Positions 49,001 to 56,385 of a DNA stretch of 64,000 nt are shown in pieces. Below the pieces are notes generated by a model. That model saw nothing but the letters and a program-made list of their open reading frames with translations, did not search any database and was not told the DNA's origin. Positions within the stretch are counted from its first letter, which is position 1. Each line of letters starts with the position of its first letter. A program made the translations under genes and the position numbers. The stretch comes from Fibrella forsythiae. GTDB taxonomy: Bacteria; Bacteroidota; Bacteroidia; Cytophagales; Spirosomataceae. The DNA lies in the NCBI RefSeq assembly GCF_017353175.1, contig NZ_JAFMYW010000001.1, positions 1,342,317 through 1,406,316 on the forward strand, given 5' to 3'.

Positions 49001-50563
49001 TCCGGTACCGACGCTACCGATAGCGATGTTGACTCGCTGACGGGTACTACGGGCTCAACGGGCGTGTATTCGCTAACGGCAGGTGAACAGAACCTTACCG
49101 TCGATGCCGGCCTGATTCCATTGCTCGGCAGTCTGGGGGATTATGTCTGGAAAGACATCAACAATAATGGCGTACAGGATGTGGGCGAACCGGGCACGGC
49201 TGGCGTAACGGTTCAATTGTATCAGGTTATCGGCGGTGTAATTGGCAGTAGCCCAATGGCAACCACGGTTACCAGCAGCAGTGGTCTGTACGGGTTTACC
49301 AACCTGGCTTCGGGCAACTACCAGGTAAAATTCATCCTGCCAGGTAGCCTGTCGGCCACTTGCACGATCTCGCCAAAACAGAACGTGGGTTCTGATGATG
49401 CGAAAGACTCCGACGTTAATCCGTTGACGGGCCTGTCGCAGATCGTGACCATCGACGTAACCCAACCAACAAGCAGCACCGCCCGCAACAACCCGACCGT
49501 CGATATGGCCCTGCTCGTGAAACCGAGTGTGGCGCTGCTCGATCCCTGTCAGTGTTTCCAGGTTGAATGGAATCTGGGCGAGAAACGGGAATTATTTGAG
49601 TTGGTGGCCGTTACGGCACCGTCGGGCGAGTCGTGGTCGGTGGTAGCGCAGACCAATATGCTCTCTCTGGATACGCTGGTTAAACGGCCGGTTATGCCAG
49701 GTACGTTGCTGACCGAAACCCCGGTGGGCTCTGGCAAGTATGAGCTCGGATTTACCTTCGAGGATGGAGCAGACTACTCCCTGACGGTAACCAACGGAAC
49801 AGATGTGTTAACGATCGGGAATAGCTGCAGTCGATATCCGGATTACCTGACCACGATCATAAGCCAGACGATGTGCCGCACGGATGCACCGGTTTCCCTG
49901 ACTGCTATAGCAGACCAACCCGGTACGGCAAAGTTCTTCTATGTGGATAAGAACACGAAGCAGCGGGTCTATATCACCCAATTCGATCCTGCCCGGTTTA
50001 ACGAAGGCGATACGATCTATGTGAAGCTTGACCTCCAGCCTGCGGATGTAACCCTGTGCGGGTCGATCATTGTGCAACAGGTTCTGATCAGTTCTGTTGA
50101 TTGCTCAACGCTGGGCAGCATTGGCGATCTGGTCTGGAAAGACGTAGTTCAGAACGGCCGGTATGATACCGGTACTGACCTGGGCGTGCCCAACGTAATG
50201 GTGCGGCTGTTTGCTGTAACAAGTCCGGTGGGGGCAACAGTCGTATCAACCTCGCTGGTATCAACAACCGTTACCAACGGAACCGGCAACTACCTCTTCC
50301 CGAATTTGCCAGCCGGCAGGTACGTTGTCGAGTTCGACAAAACGACCATCCCGACTGAGTGCACCCTCTCGCCCGATTATAAGCTGCCGGGCGTAGGCGA
50401 TACGCTGGACAGCGACGTCGATCCGAATACCGGTCGTTCTCCGATTATCGAGATCATCCCCGGCGACCCACTGAAGGGTGATGTATTGACCGTTGATGCA
50501 GCCCTGATAAATCCGGCCTGCCAAGCGAAGTGCGTGCCAATTGTCGTGAAGCGATTACGCTAA
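43049..50563 (+). CDS. Giant secreted SdrD-B surface protein (2504 aa)
   Basis: It has a long signal peptide (1-53, ending ITSAEAQ). A beta-rich domain (about 55-530) contains ATWGAAYDSRVNSFYAGASL then KRHSG, homologous to the 1666 aa protein. Ig-like modules follow (640-930). An SdrD-type domain (VGGTIYNDFDASGT, from 937) precedes a second copy of the beta-rich domain (about 1040-1545; TFGLTWDKTHKQAFTGAYAR). SdrD-B domains start near 1547, 1790, 1908, 2027 and 2356 (GDYVWFDTNGNGQQDPGE type). The tail is CQAKCVPIVVKRLR. The D-x-N-x-[DN]-G loops are expected to bind calcium and stiffen a stalk. There is no known anchor domain. It is almost certainly a cell-surface adhesin or matrix protein; the ligand is unknown. 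Confidence 0.92.
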   Translation: MRHLYSSLRLSGRGFIKPVLFQQAYPRLVLGLFVSLVSILSAYFIGITSAEAQTTPVVGIPCYVNGPSTGSTQDAFVGVYYNSGQGGSSLSSGASAINHLATFGQIGATWGAAYDSRVNSFYAGASLKRHSGYGPNGSGAIYRISANASSPSVSLLINLDGSSGQLPNGTFITINTGAAADHGSLGTLSTPGSDNPAFALAGKTALGDIDISPTKNTLWVVNAADRQLIEVNISDPASPSVGKVYPITTPSTGVTPVDGQLRPWGLEVAADGSVFIGVVASAEAVTPATPTTVGPINLASTTPRESIANRAKLVGYVFKLDKITGTFTQVVSINLNYTRGYPGVGSSNTAEWLPWYDNYATGFPNVGDGYFQLYPQPLIAGMEILDDGSMLISIMDRFGLQTGSEGNSKPGTTNTDERVRATGDVVRVLPSGAGWSSTISQTYGDIMSNLEDEAALGGIAYQSGTNEFLSVTVDPVNANSNGLSVIGINPPSLIDNQDLVSYAGAPGVGANPLLGSKGLALGDIEIGTVGTTTVCSVPSSITANTSAPTCSSLGVANNDGQIILNEIANADRFAISEGSTYTATTTYASASAIVGFPTTLVSTIPNIGGTYTVRFFNGSGTCFTDQTFTIAAVTCTPPACNTPTIAISAAQTICQGSSFTLPLSASVVSGTATSQQWFLTNATGTSFTAISGATSLTFTPTGTNLPTATGGIKYFAFRAYNFLTTCATTAFVSLTIKPTQAIAFTAPSATTVTQCAATPLILTVNSNATAPDAIRFVYFTSPQSGTAMYTGGTDFGTVTSTTVVATKAVSLTTVVPPNTTTGTLTYYVYALLESADDACKPVDGFVLTITPKPIAVIGGATTVCQGTSTTLTLPPGLSYRWSTGATTRQITPVISATTTSAVYSATLTSIDGCVSDPATFTVTGVACTSCIAGAGQVGGTIYNDFDASGTQTTAEPGLSGITVNIYACDANGNSTLAGTTTTDFIGNYFFSGLTDGVTYRVEFSNVPARFEQSAWGANSGTSVQFVKSPSCGVSLGLSDPTNYCAADAPVAVVCFARNTDGVAEPTIITVSYADGTDFVARAAIDATKDWATPTGVLPLAAKATIANVGDVATTFGLTWDKTHKQAFTGAYARAFAPMKTAANGFGEGVIYKIKYANGSATTPGVWLDLETVLGAGVSGTFVTDATFPAADVGGLIGNNSAKIGYTGLGSMRMASDDSELYVVNLNKLEVLVIPVDAAGAPVTAQLKRFPLPTDGCPTGSWSDGRPYRAALGLGVHPATKRVYATLTCTGPTLADLKGLVYSFDPSVASPSASDFRLETTVPLNTSIPATNPNVNPWYEQTVHAWDVFNTPGSAPYTNTSADGQHTQPWLGEVEFDQQPNGQYGMLLSTRNRYHDLINESWYVTGGTLQRVANTGTDASPTWALESNAVVGDQVSTVNWTLNGATNAGGNTSLTSRFFKYVGREGTMLSGTMDYVPGRPEIILPAMDNVYHAGNSGITWLNRTTGERSQDIHLLGDNAYSSAGYYTLNFPKANNWGGLVVLCTDAPIQIGNRVWRDDNQNGIQDPCEPAIPGAVVKLYDAAKTTVIASATTNAAGEYYFSSATVAAGTSTSSVSTSLLQYNTTYALVITSLGTGTVVSGLSLADVSPLTPGESGTLNSGTSTINNDAILDAGKPCIKLTTGGPGAINHTYDFGIVKAVCSLTATAQASSQMVCTGLPVTLTAAATPVGSYTYAWSAPAGVTLTSANTATATATASVSGLQTFSVTVSSSPACFTTATVSVSFVVCTVPPASLGDKVFADVNRNGVYDAGDAPIAGVTVTLISSGTVVAVTTTASSGTGIGCYSFTGLTPGVPYSVSFTTPAGYTATTPLSSTDTTIDSNPINGISAPVTLTAGENNPTIDAGYVLLPASLGDYVWFDTNGNGQQDPGESGVTSVTAVLCDAASDSVISTTVTDGAGKYLFTELNPGSYIVKFTAPTGTTFTTPNSGTDATDSDVDSLTGTTGSTGVYSLTAGEQNLTVDAGLIPLLGSLGDYVWKDINNNGVQDVGEPGTAGVTVQLYQVIGGVIGSSPMATTVTSSSGLYGFTNLASGNYQVKFILPGSLSATCTISPKQNVGSDDAKDSDVNPLTGLSQIVTIDVTQPTSSTARNNPTVDMALLVKPSVALLDPCQCFQVEWNLGEKRELFELVAVTAPSGESWSVVAQTNMLSLDTLVKRPVMPGTLLTETPVGSGKYELGFTFEDGADYSLTVTNGTDVLTIGNSCSRYPDYLTTIISQTMCRTDAPVSLTAIADQPGTAKFFYVDKNTKQRVYITQFDPARFNEGDTIYVKLDLQPADVTLCGSIIVQQVLISSVDCSTLGSIGDLVWKDVVQNGRYDTGTDLGVPNVMVRLFAVTSPVGATVVSTSLVSTTVTNGTGNYLFPNLPAGRYVVEFDKTTIPTECTLSPDYKLPGVGDTLDSDVDPNTGRSPIIEIIPGDPLKGDVLTVDAALINPACQAKCVPIVVKRLR

Positions 50564-50598
50564 AAAAAAACGAGTTCAGTGTCATCTTTTTTTTAGCG
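50558..50598. repeat. A-tract/T-tract inverted repeat at the stop codon
   Basis: The 12-bp arms CGCTAAAAAAAA (50558-50569) and TTTTTTTTAGCG (50587-50598) span the TAA stop codon of the 2504 aa protein gene. It could form a first weak hairpin before the GC-richer palindrome downstream. Confidence 0.6.
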
Positions 50599-50612
50599 AC
50601 GAATGCCCGTGT

Positions 50613-50661
50613 AACAGCAGGCCTCACTCAGGTACGTACCTGAGTGAGGCCTGCTGTTTTT
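50613..50661 (+). terminator. Perfect palindrome with T-run after the 2504 aa protein gene
   Basis: The arms 50613-50635 and 50636-50658 are perfect 23-bp complements, centred on GGTACGTACC, followed by TTT. It is a probable terminator. Its centre is two overlapping copies of the window's over-represented heptamer. Confidence 0.8.
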
Positions 50662-50989
50662 CGCCTGGATATCGCTTCCTCAAGCATTGATGAAGGGGCC
50701 TCTTCCAGCAGCAAAAAGGGATTTTCCGGCCAGATGCACGCCATCGTGCCGGTCATTTTTCCCCCGTCAGCGTCAACTGACCATAGTATAGCAACCAGTT
50801 CAATAGACCTCAGAAAACCTTGTTTATTACTTGTAGATAAATACTCAATTTTTAACATACGAAGTACGCAGACCCAGAACATTATTCACATGATGAAAAT
50901 AAACATCTGCCTGGCATAATACTTGATTATCAGCATTTATCAGTAAATGTTGTTTGCAAAGATCAGTTTTTAGTTACAGCTCACTAACC
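50662..50989. other. Spacer upstream of the M43 protease gene
   Basis: No gene is seen. The part from 50815 on is AT-rich and should hold the promoter. A TTG codon at 50954 opens the same frame as the protease but gives a poor signal peptide. Confidence 0.45.
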
Positions 50990-53900
50990 ATGATCGCAGC
51001 TAAGTATTTCATAGCTCTGCTGATTACTATCCAACTAGTTATTACCAGTGGTTGTATGGCGCAAGATGATTGTGCTACTCCCGCTATTTCCAACGCTCAA
51101 TTGGCCTGGCAATCGAAACTACTTGCCCTACAATCACGCACCCAGTCAACTCGGCTGGCAAATACACTTCAGTACATTCCAATTCGGTTTCACGTTGTCC
51201 GGCGCAGCGATGGAACTGGTGGACTCAGTATCAGCAGCTTGAACCAGTCTCTTGTCTTACTGAATCAGGTATATCAGCCGGCAGGCGTTGCGTTCTACAT
51301 GTGCGGGTCCACCCCGCATTACATTGATAATACGGCCCTCTTCGATTACGACACCAGCGAAGAAGACGCCCTGGCCGACGGCAACGATGTATCCAACGCC
51401 GTCAACGTTTACCTGCTCAATACGATCAATTACGGTGGAGTTCAGGCAACGGGCTATTCATATTATCCAGGATCGCTGTCTATCACGAACCGGCTGTTCG
51501 TACAGGCAAGCCAAGTGACGGGTAACACGTTACTGCATGAACTTGGCCATTATTTCAACCTGTATCATACCTTTCAGAATAGCATCAGCAGTCAGGTGAC
51601 TGATCGGGAACTGGTTATTCGGCCGGGCGATCCTCAGCAGAGCCGGTTACTGGTACCTAACTGTTCCGAAACCGGTGATCTTGTTTGCGATACGCCCGCC
51701 GACCCTTATGGTCTGTCTGGAGCTACGGTAGCGGGCTGCCAGTATACCGGCACGGTGACAGACGCCAACGGAGACCGTTACAGCCCGGCCCTCAACAACC
51801 TGATGTCGTATTATTCGGGCTGTAGCAGCCCCTCGAACAGCTTCACGCCGGGTCAGTACGCACGCATTATGGATGGGGTAAGCATCCGGCTCGATCCTGG
51901 CAACGAGTACACACTTCATTGCGCTGACAACCCACTCGCTCCGACTAATCTGACGATCAGTTTTATACAAACCGGCGTGCGCATTCAATTTACCTATACG
52001 GGTACCGATGCGTCCGGTTTTCTGATCGAACGAGCTACCAGCCCAACCGGCTCGTTCACGGCCATTGGCAGCACGCCCCCCGGTTCATTCTCGTTTACCG
52101 ATGGCACTGTCGTCTCGAACACAACCTATTATTACCGGGTAAAAGCATCGAACGCATCAACCCAATATAGCGCCGTTCAGCGCATCGACGTTGGGTTGTT
52201 TTACTGCATCCCAGCCTACGCCTGGCCAATTGCAAATTTTGTCCCCAAGATTTCAGACTTCATTCTGGCAGGCAGCCAGACGACCCTCCGGTCAATCGCA
52301 ACTGGCGCAGGCCCGGCGGGCTATTCCGACTATTCGGCTACGGAACTCGGCGTGCTGCCGGGCCGCGCCTATTCGTTTACAGCCAGTGCCATTACGGGGC
52401 TTTCGGGCAGCTACATCACCCAGCACCTCACGATCTGGCTGGACAGTAATCAGGATGGCCTGCTGACCGATCCGGAAATTCTCTATCAGTCAACCACCAG
52501 CCAGTTTATGAACCCCAGGGTTCAGAACGTCATTACCATACCTGCGTCTTTTACGCTCGGAAAGGCTCGCTTACGCCTGCGCTCGCAGTACTCGCCTGAC
52601 GGTCTGGTACGCAGTTCGTGTACTACCTACAATTATGGCGAAACTGAAGATTATACCCTTCGCTCCGATGTACCGACCTGTTTTACGCTATCAGCCACGG
52701 CTACAGCCGTTCATTGCGCCGGAGGGCAGGATGGTGTTGTGAGTCTCAGCGTTGCAGGCGGCACCAGTCCCTTTTCCTTTACGCTTAACAACCAGCTACA
52801 GCCTACCGGCACCTTTGCCGGGCTGGCGGCCGGTAGCTACACGGCCACTGTAACTGACGCAACTGCCTCCTGTAAACAAAGCCTGACAATAACCGTAAGT
52901 CAGCCAACTGCCGTTACGGCTTCGCTGGTTGGCTCAACAACCAGTTGCGGTGCCCAGACGTTGTCGTTGAGTGTTGTACTAACGGGCAACGCCCCCCCCT
53001 ATTCCCTACAAATAAGCAATGGTGCATCGGTGAGTACGGTTTCCGGGTACGTTGACGGAGCAAGCATTTCGGTTTTCCCCAGCCAGACAACCAGTTATAG
53101 TTTGCTATCGGTTACCGATGCGGACGGTTGTCCGGGTACGTTGCAGAGCAGGATCGCCACGGCCACGGTGAATCCTGTACCCACAGCTAGTATCAGTCCG
53201 CAAAGTGCTTCTGCCTGTACCGGGCAGTCGGTTACCCTCACGGCCAGTGGCGGGAGCATCGTTCGCTGGGATACGGGTGTCAGTTCGGCCAGCCTGGTGG
53301 CCACAGCCACTGGCGTGTATACGGTCACAGTCACCAGCGACGCTGGCTGTTCAGGGTCAGCAACGGCCAGCGTTCAAATGGTCGATTGCTCCAGAACCCT
53401 TCTGTTTCAAGGCAAAGTGCTGCTCGAAGGCTTCACCAGCGCAACCACCGGCCTGATGCACACGCTACTGGCCAGCAACAATTTACTCCCTAAACAGCAA
53501 CCTTATTCCGGAACTCCCTGGTCGTATTCGGGCACCGAAGCCGTCACAACCATACCCGCCAACGTAACCGACTGGATCCTGGTGATGGCCCGGAATGCAA
53601 CGGGTAGTATTCTGGCAAAGAAGGCCGTTTTTGTCAGAAATGACGGTATCATCCTGAGTCTCGACGGGTCGGAGGGTGTATTGTTTCCATCGCTGACCGG
53701 ACCGGTCTACGTGTCGCTTCATCACCGGAGCCATCTGGCCGTGCAGTCGAGTAACACCATCTCAGACAACCAATTGATGGACTTTACAGCCAGTGTATCA
53801 ACCGTGCGCGGCACCAACCAGATGGCTCCGGTTGGCGGTAAGCTGGCCATGTATTCCGGCGATTACGACGCAAACGACATTATTAACTCACTCGATTTCA

Positions 53901-54034
53901 ACAAGTGGAAGATCAACGCCTCTACCATTAATAAATACTTATCTGCCGACGGCGATGGCAATGGTGTGATCAATAACAAAGACTACAATCGCTGGATGCT
54001 TAACCGGTCTAAAATAGGGACCCCTGGCTTGTAG
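50990..54034 (+). CDS. Secreted M43-type metalloprotease with GEVED, SprB-like and dockerin-like modules
   Basis: The protein is 1014 aa from ATG 50990, which gives the signal peptide MIAAKYFIALLITIQLVITS followed by Gly-Cys. The zinc motif H183-E-L-G-H187-YFNLY-H193 and a later NNLMSYYSG Met-turn mark an M43 (pappalysin/cytophagalysin) metzincin. Next come a fibronectin-III-like segment (about 325-400), a GEVED domain ending GETEDYTL near 550, a SprB-type repeat (SATATAVHCAGGQDGVVSLS) and an Ig-like repeat. The C-terminus has two calcium-loop units (DYDANDIINSLDFNKW and DGDGNGVINNKDYNRW), a dockerin-like duplication. It lacks the cysteine-basic tail of its neighbours. The next gene starts 31 bp later, so the pair is probably cotranscribed. 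Confidence 0.9.
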   Translation: MIAAKYFIALLITIQLVITSGCMAQDDCATPAISNAQLAWQSKLLALQSRTQSTRLANTLQYIPIRFHVVRRSDGTGGLSISSLNQSLVLLNQVYQPAGVAFYMCGSTPHYIDNTALFDYDTSEEDALADGNDVSNAVNVYLLNTINYGGVQATGYSYYPGSLSITNRLFVQASQVTGNTLLHELGHYFNLYHTFQNSISSQVTDRELVIRPGDPQQSRLLVPNCSETGDLVCDTPADPYGLSGATVAGCQYTGTVTDANGDRYSPALNNLMSYYSGCSSPSNSFTPGQYARIMDGVSIRLDPGNEYTLHCADNPLAPTNLTISFIQTGVRIQFTYTGTDASGFLIERATSPTGSFTAIGSTPPGSFSFTDGTVVSNTTYYYRVKASNASTQYSAVQRIDVGLFYCIPAYAWPIANFVPKISDFILAGSQTTLRSIATGAGPAGYSDYSATELGVLPGRAYSFTASAITGLSGSYITQHLTIWLDSNQDGLLTDPEILYQSTTSQFMNPRVQNVITIPASFTLGKARLRLRSQYSPDGLVRSSCTTYNYGETEDYTLRSDVPTCFTLSATATAVHCAGGQDGVVSLSVAGGTSPFSFTLNNQLQPTGTFAGLAAGSYTATVTDATASCKQSLTITVSQPTAVTASLVGSTTSCGAQTLSLSVVLTGNAPPYSLQISNGASVSTVSGYVDGASISVFPSQTTSYSLLSVTDADGCPGTLQSRIATATVNPVPTASISPQSASACTGQSVTLTASGGSIVRWDTGVSSASLVATATGVYTVTVTSDAGCSGSATASVQMVDCSRTLLFQGKVLLEGFTSATTGLMHTLLASNNLLPKQQPYSGTPWSYSGTEAVTTIPANVTDWILVMARNATGSILAKKAVFVRNDGIILSLDGSEGVLFPSLTGPVYVSLHHRSHLAVQSSNTISDNQLMDFTASVSTVRGTNQMAPVGGKLAMYSGDYDANDIINSLDFNKWKINASTINKYLSADGDGNGVINNKDYNRWMLNRSKIGTPGL

Positions 54035-54065
54035 ATGACCAGATCCAGGCCTCCTCAAATTTGCT

Positions 54066-55790
54066 ATGATGACTACTTTCCTACCTTCTCTAAGCCGTAT
54101 AATCCTGAGTGGATTCATCTTTTGCCTGGTTGCTCTGGCAACGCATACAGTAACCGCTCAAACGGCCGATCTGCGGCTGACGACCTTGCTGAATTGTGCA
54201 GACGGTACGTATAAGGCAACGATGCAGATCCGGGCCAGTGACGCCAATTCGTTTTCGATCGGCACCTCGTCTGTCTTTCTGACCTACGACCCAAGTTCAT
54301 TGTCGCTTGTCAGTTATCAGTCGCAGAATTTCAATGAGGCTACGCTTTGCGGTGGCCAGGCGTTGTGGGATGTCCACAGTTTCGACGGCTCGAACCCCGG
54401 TCTGTTCAATCTGACGATGACGCTGAATAGTTCGTCTGTCAGTTGTCCGATGATCACCAATGCCGACTGGGTGAGTATCGGCATCATTACTTTCAGCGTA
54501 CAAAATCCCGACGGGAATCCAACACTGGCATTCAATCCCGACTTTACCAGCTTCAATGCTGTGCCGGCAAACAATGGTGTTCTTCAGATCAATGCTGGCC
54601 AATACGCGGGTGTGAATCAGTCTGGCGTGTTGCGTTGTGCGCCTGTCTGCTCGCTCAGCCTGACAATTTCGACCCTACTGTCGGGTCAAGTGGGGACTGC
54701 ATACAGCCAGCCCATTACAGCTACCTCGACGGCTTCGCCTCTTACGTACTCGGTTACCGCAGGTTCACTACCTTCAGGCCTTACACTCGGCACCAGCACT
54801 GGAGTGATCTCAGGAACCCCAACTACGGCCTCTAAAGCGTCCTTTACGTTGCTTGTTACTGACGGCCAGGCGTGTTCAGTAACGACGCCTTTATCCATTA
54901 CAATCGATGCCCCTCCTACCCCACTGCTTGGGATTACGGCAAGTGCTGGTACGTGTACAAGTGTAACAAACGCCTATACAATAACGGGAACGATCAGCCT
55001 GACCAACGCCGTAGCCAGTTCATTGACGGTCACCGACGGGGTGAGCACAGCTATTGTTTCAGTAACGGCTGGCCAATCTTCAACTTCGTTCACCCTCGCG
55101 AATCTACCGTCTGGTACGGGTGTACATACGGTCACGGTAAGTGGACCAGGTTATAGTCCCGGCAGCACAACCTACACGGCGCCCGCTTCCTGTACCGTCT
55201 GCTCACTCAGCCTGACTACAGCCCCTCTGGCAGGCGGCCTGATCGGTACAGCTTACAGTCAGGCGATCTCGGCCAGTGGTGGCACGGCACCATTCAGTTA
55301 CACCGTTTTGTCAGGTACGTTGCCTGCCGGCCTCTCGCTTAATCCGACCACAGGTAATCTTTCGGGCAACCCAACTACGGCATCGACCAGCACCTTTGCC
55401 GTTCGGGTAACCGACGTCAAAGCCTGCACAGCCGTTGCCTCGTTCAGCATTGCGGTTACTGCCCCGCCTGTTTGCTCACTGTCGGCCACAGCAGTTCCGG
55501 GTATATGTACCGGTAATGTGTATAGTCTGACTGGCACGGTAAATCTCTCAAACGCCACGACAGGCCAACTGACCATTACCGACGGCACTCAATCGACTAC
55601 CGTACCAATAACCGCATCGACCACATCGGTAGCCTATTCATTTACCGGTTTGCTGACCGGCAGCGGCACCCATACGGTGGTGGTTATCCTGGGCGGCTGC
55701 GGCACCTTTACGATACCCTACACAGCACCCCTGCCGTGTAATTGCCCACCGAGCGAGTGTCTGGAAATCTCGGCCGAGCGCATCCGATAA
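54066..55790 (+). CDS. Secreted cohesin-like and putative-Ig repeat protein (574 aa)
   Basis: A signal peptide (1-32, ending THTVTAQ) is followed by a domain at about 34-180 with cohesin-like strands (SIGTSSVFLTYDPSSLSLVS, GLFNLTMTLNSSS, IGIITFSVQNPDGNPTLAFN). Then He_PIG-type putative Ig domains (SQPITATSTASPLTYSVTAG; GTLPAGLSLNPTTGNLSGNP) alternate with two copies of the Cys module found seven times in the 1298 aa protein. The tail is CNCPPSECLEISAERIR, the most diverged of the tail family. It lies 31 bp after the protease gene, whose product ends in a dockerin-like unit, so a cohesin-dockerin contact between them is possible but unproven. Confidence 0.87.
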   Translation: MMTTFLPSLSRIILSGFIFCLVALATHTVTAQTADLRLTTLLNCADGTYKATMQIRASDANSFSIGTSSVFLTYDPSSLSLVSYQSQNFNEATLCGGQALWDVHSFDGSNPGLFNLTMTLNSSSVSCPMITNADWVSIGIITFSVQNPDGNPTLAFNPDFTSFNAVPANNGVLQINAGQYAGVNQSGVLRCAPVCSLSLTISTLLSGQVGTAYSQPITATSTASPLTYSVTAGSLPSGLTLGTSTGVISGTPTTASKASFTLLVTDGQACSVTTPLSITIDAPPTPLLGITASAGTCTSVTNAYTITGTISLTNAVASSLTVTDGVSTAIVSVTAGQSSTSFTLANLPSGTGVHTVTVSGPGYSPGSTTYTAPASCTVCSLSLTTAPLAGGLIGTAYSQAISASGGTAPFSYTVLSGTLPAGLSLNPTTGNLSGNPTTASTSTFAVRVTDVKACTAVASFSIAVTAPPVCSLSATAVPGICTGNVYSLTGTVNLSNATTGQLTITDGTQSTTVPITASTTSVAYSFTGLLTGSGTHTVVVILGGCGTFTIPYTAPLPCNCPPSECLEISAERIR

Positions 55791-55849
55791 GCAATTTGTC
55801 AAGTTTACGCTTAACTAATCAGTGATCCTCCGTAAACGTATGTGGCCGA

Positions 55850-56303
55850 TTAGCGAGATCGAGGCCGGTCCTTCGGCTTGATTGGCTGCATGAACCGCAA
55901 CCGGTCTATAACCGCCCTTGCGTGTCAACGACGAACTCTCGCTTGCGTCCATCGACTCGTTTGTTTGCATCTGTACCCCGGCATTGGCAAATCATAGTAT
56001 GTAGTTTAACACTCTGATCATCAGCACATAGTGCTAAAGAATAGGCTTCTCGTCCAGCCTTCTTTCGAGCCAGTTGATTCAAGGTTTCGTTGATGCGTTT
56101 GAAGGTGCCATACTGCTTCCAACGATCGAAATAATAATAGACAGCTTGCCAGTTGGGCCACTCCTGGTGCAGATTACACCATTGACAGCCAGTCCGCATG
56201 ATCCATAAAATGGTGTTTGTTAATTGTCGCAAATCATGTTTTCGCTTGCTTCTAGGGTTAAAAAAGGCGAACTGGAACGCCGGTCGATTGGGCCCATTGA
56301 GGG
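55850..56303 (-). pseudogene. IS5-family transposase remnant
   Basis: On the minus strand, from about 56303, I read RPAFQFAFFNPRSKRKHDLR then QLTNTILWIMRTGCQW, the typical N-terminal DUF4096-like start of IS5-group transposases. The DDE-domain start KREFVVDTQGRL stops at a TAG near 55906. After a frameshift the match continues as VAVHAANQAEGPASIS, then ends. The first residues of the N-terminus and most of the catalytic domain are missing. It is a dead insertion-sequence fragment beside the adhesin island, abutting the inverted repeat at 56294-56385. Confidence 0.85.
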
Positions 56304-56385
56304 TCGGTCAGCTTTGAGAACTGTTTGGTCGTTACTCTGTCGTTTGGCGACCAAACAGTTCTCAAAGCTGACACGACTCTCAATC
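56294..56385. repeat. Long inverted repeat at the transposase breakpoint
   Basis: The inner arms 56307-56331 and 56348-56372 are perfect 25-bp complements. Pairing extends about 11 bp outward with one mismatch and one bulge. The transposase reading frame is lost exactly where this hairpin begins, so it may be a nested small element or a fold-back of the insertion-sequence end. Confidence 0.75.

Noticed and set aside
32794..55790. Classic T9SS C-terminal sorting domain on the surface proteins
   Set aside because: I looked for type A (Por_Secre) and type B (gliding-associated) features at each C-terminus and saw neither; only the short Cys/basic tail is shared.
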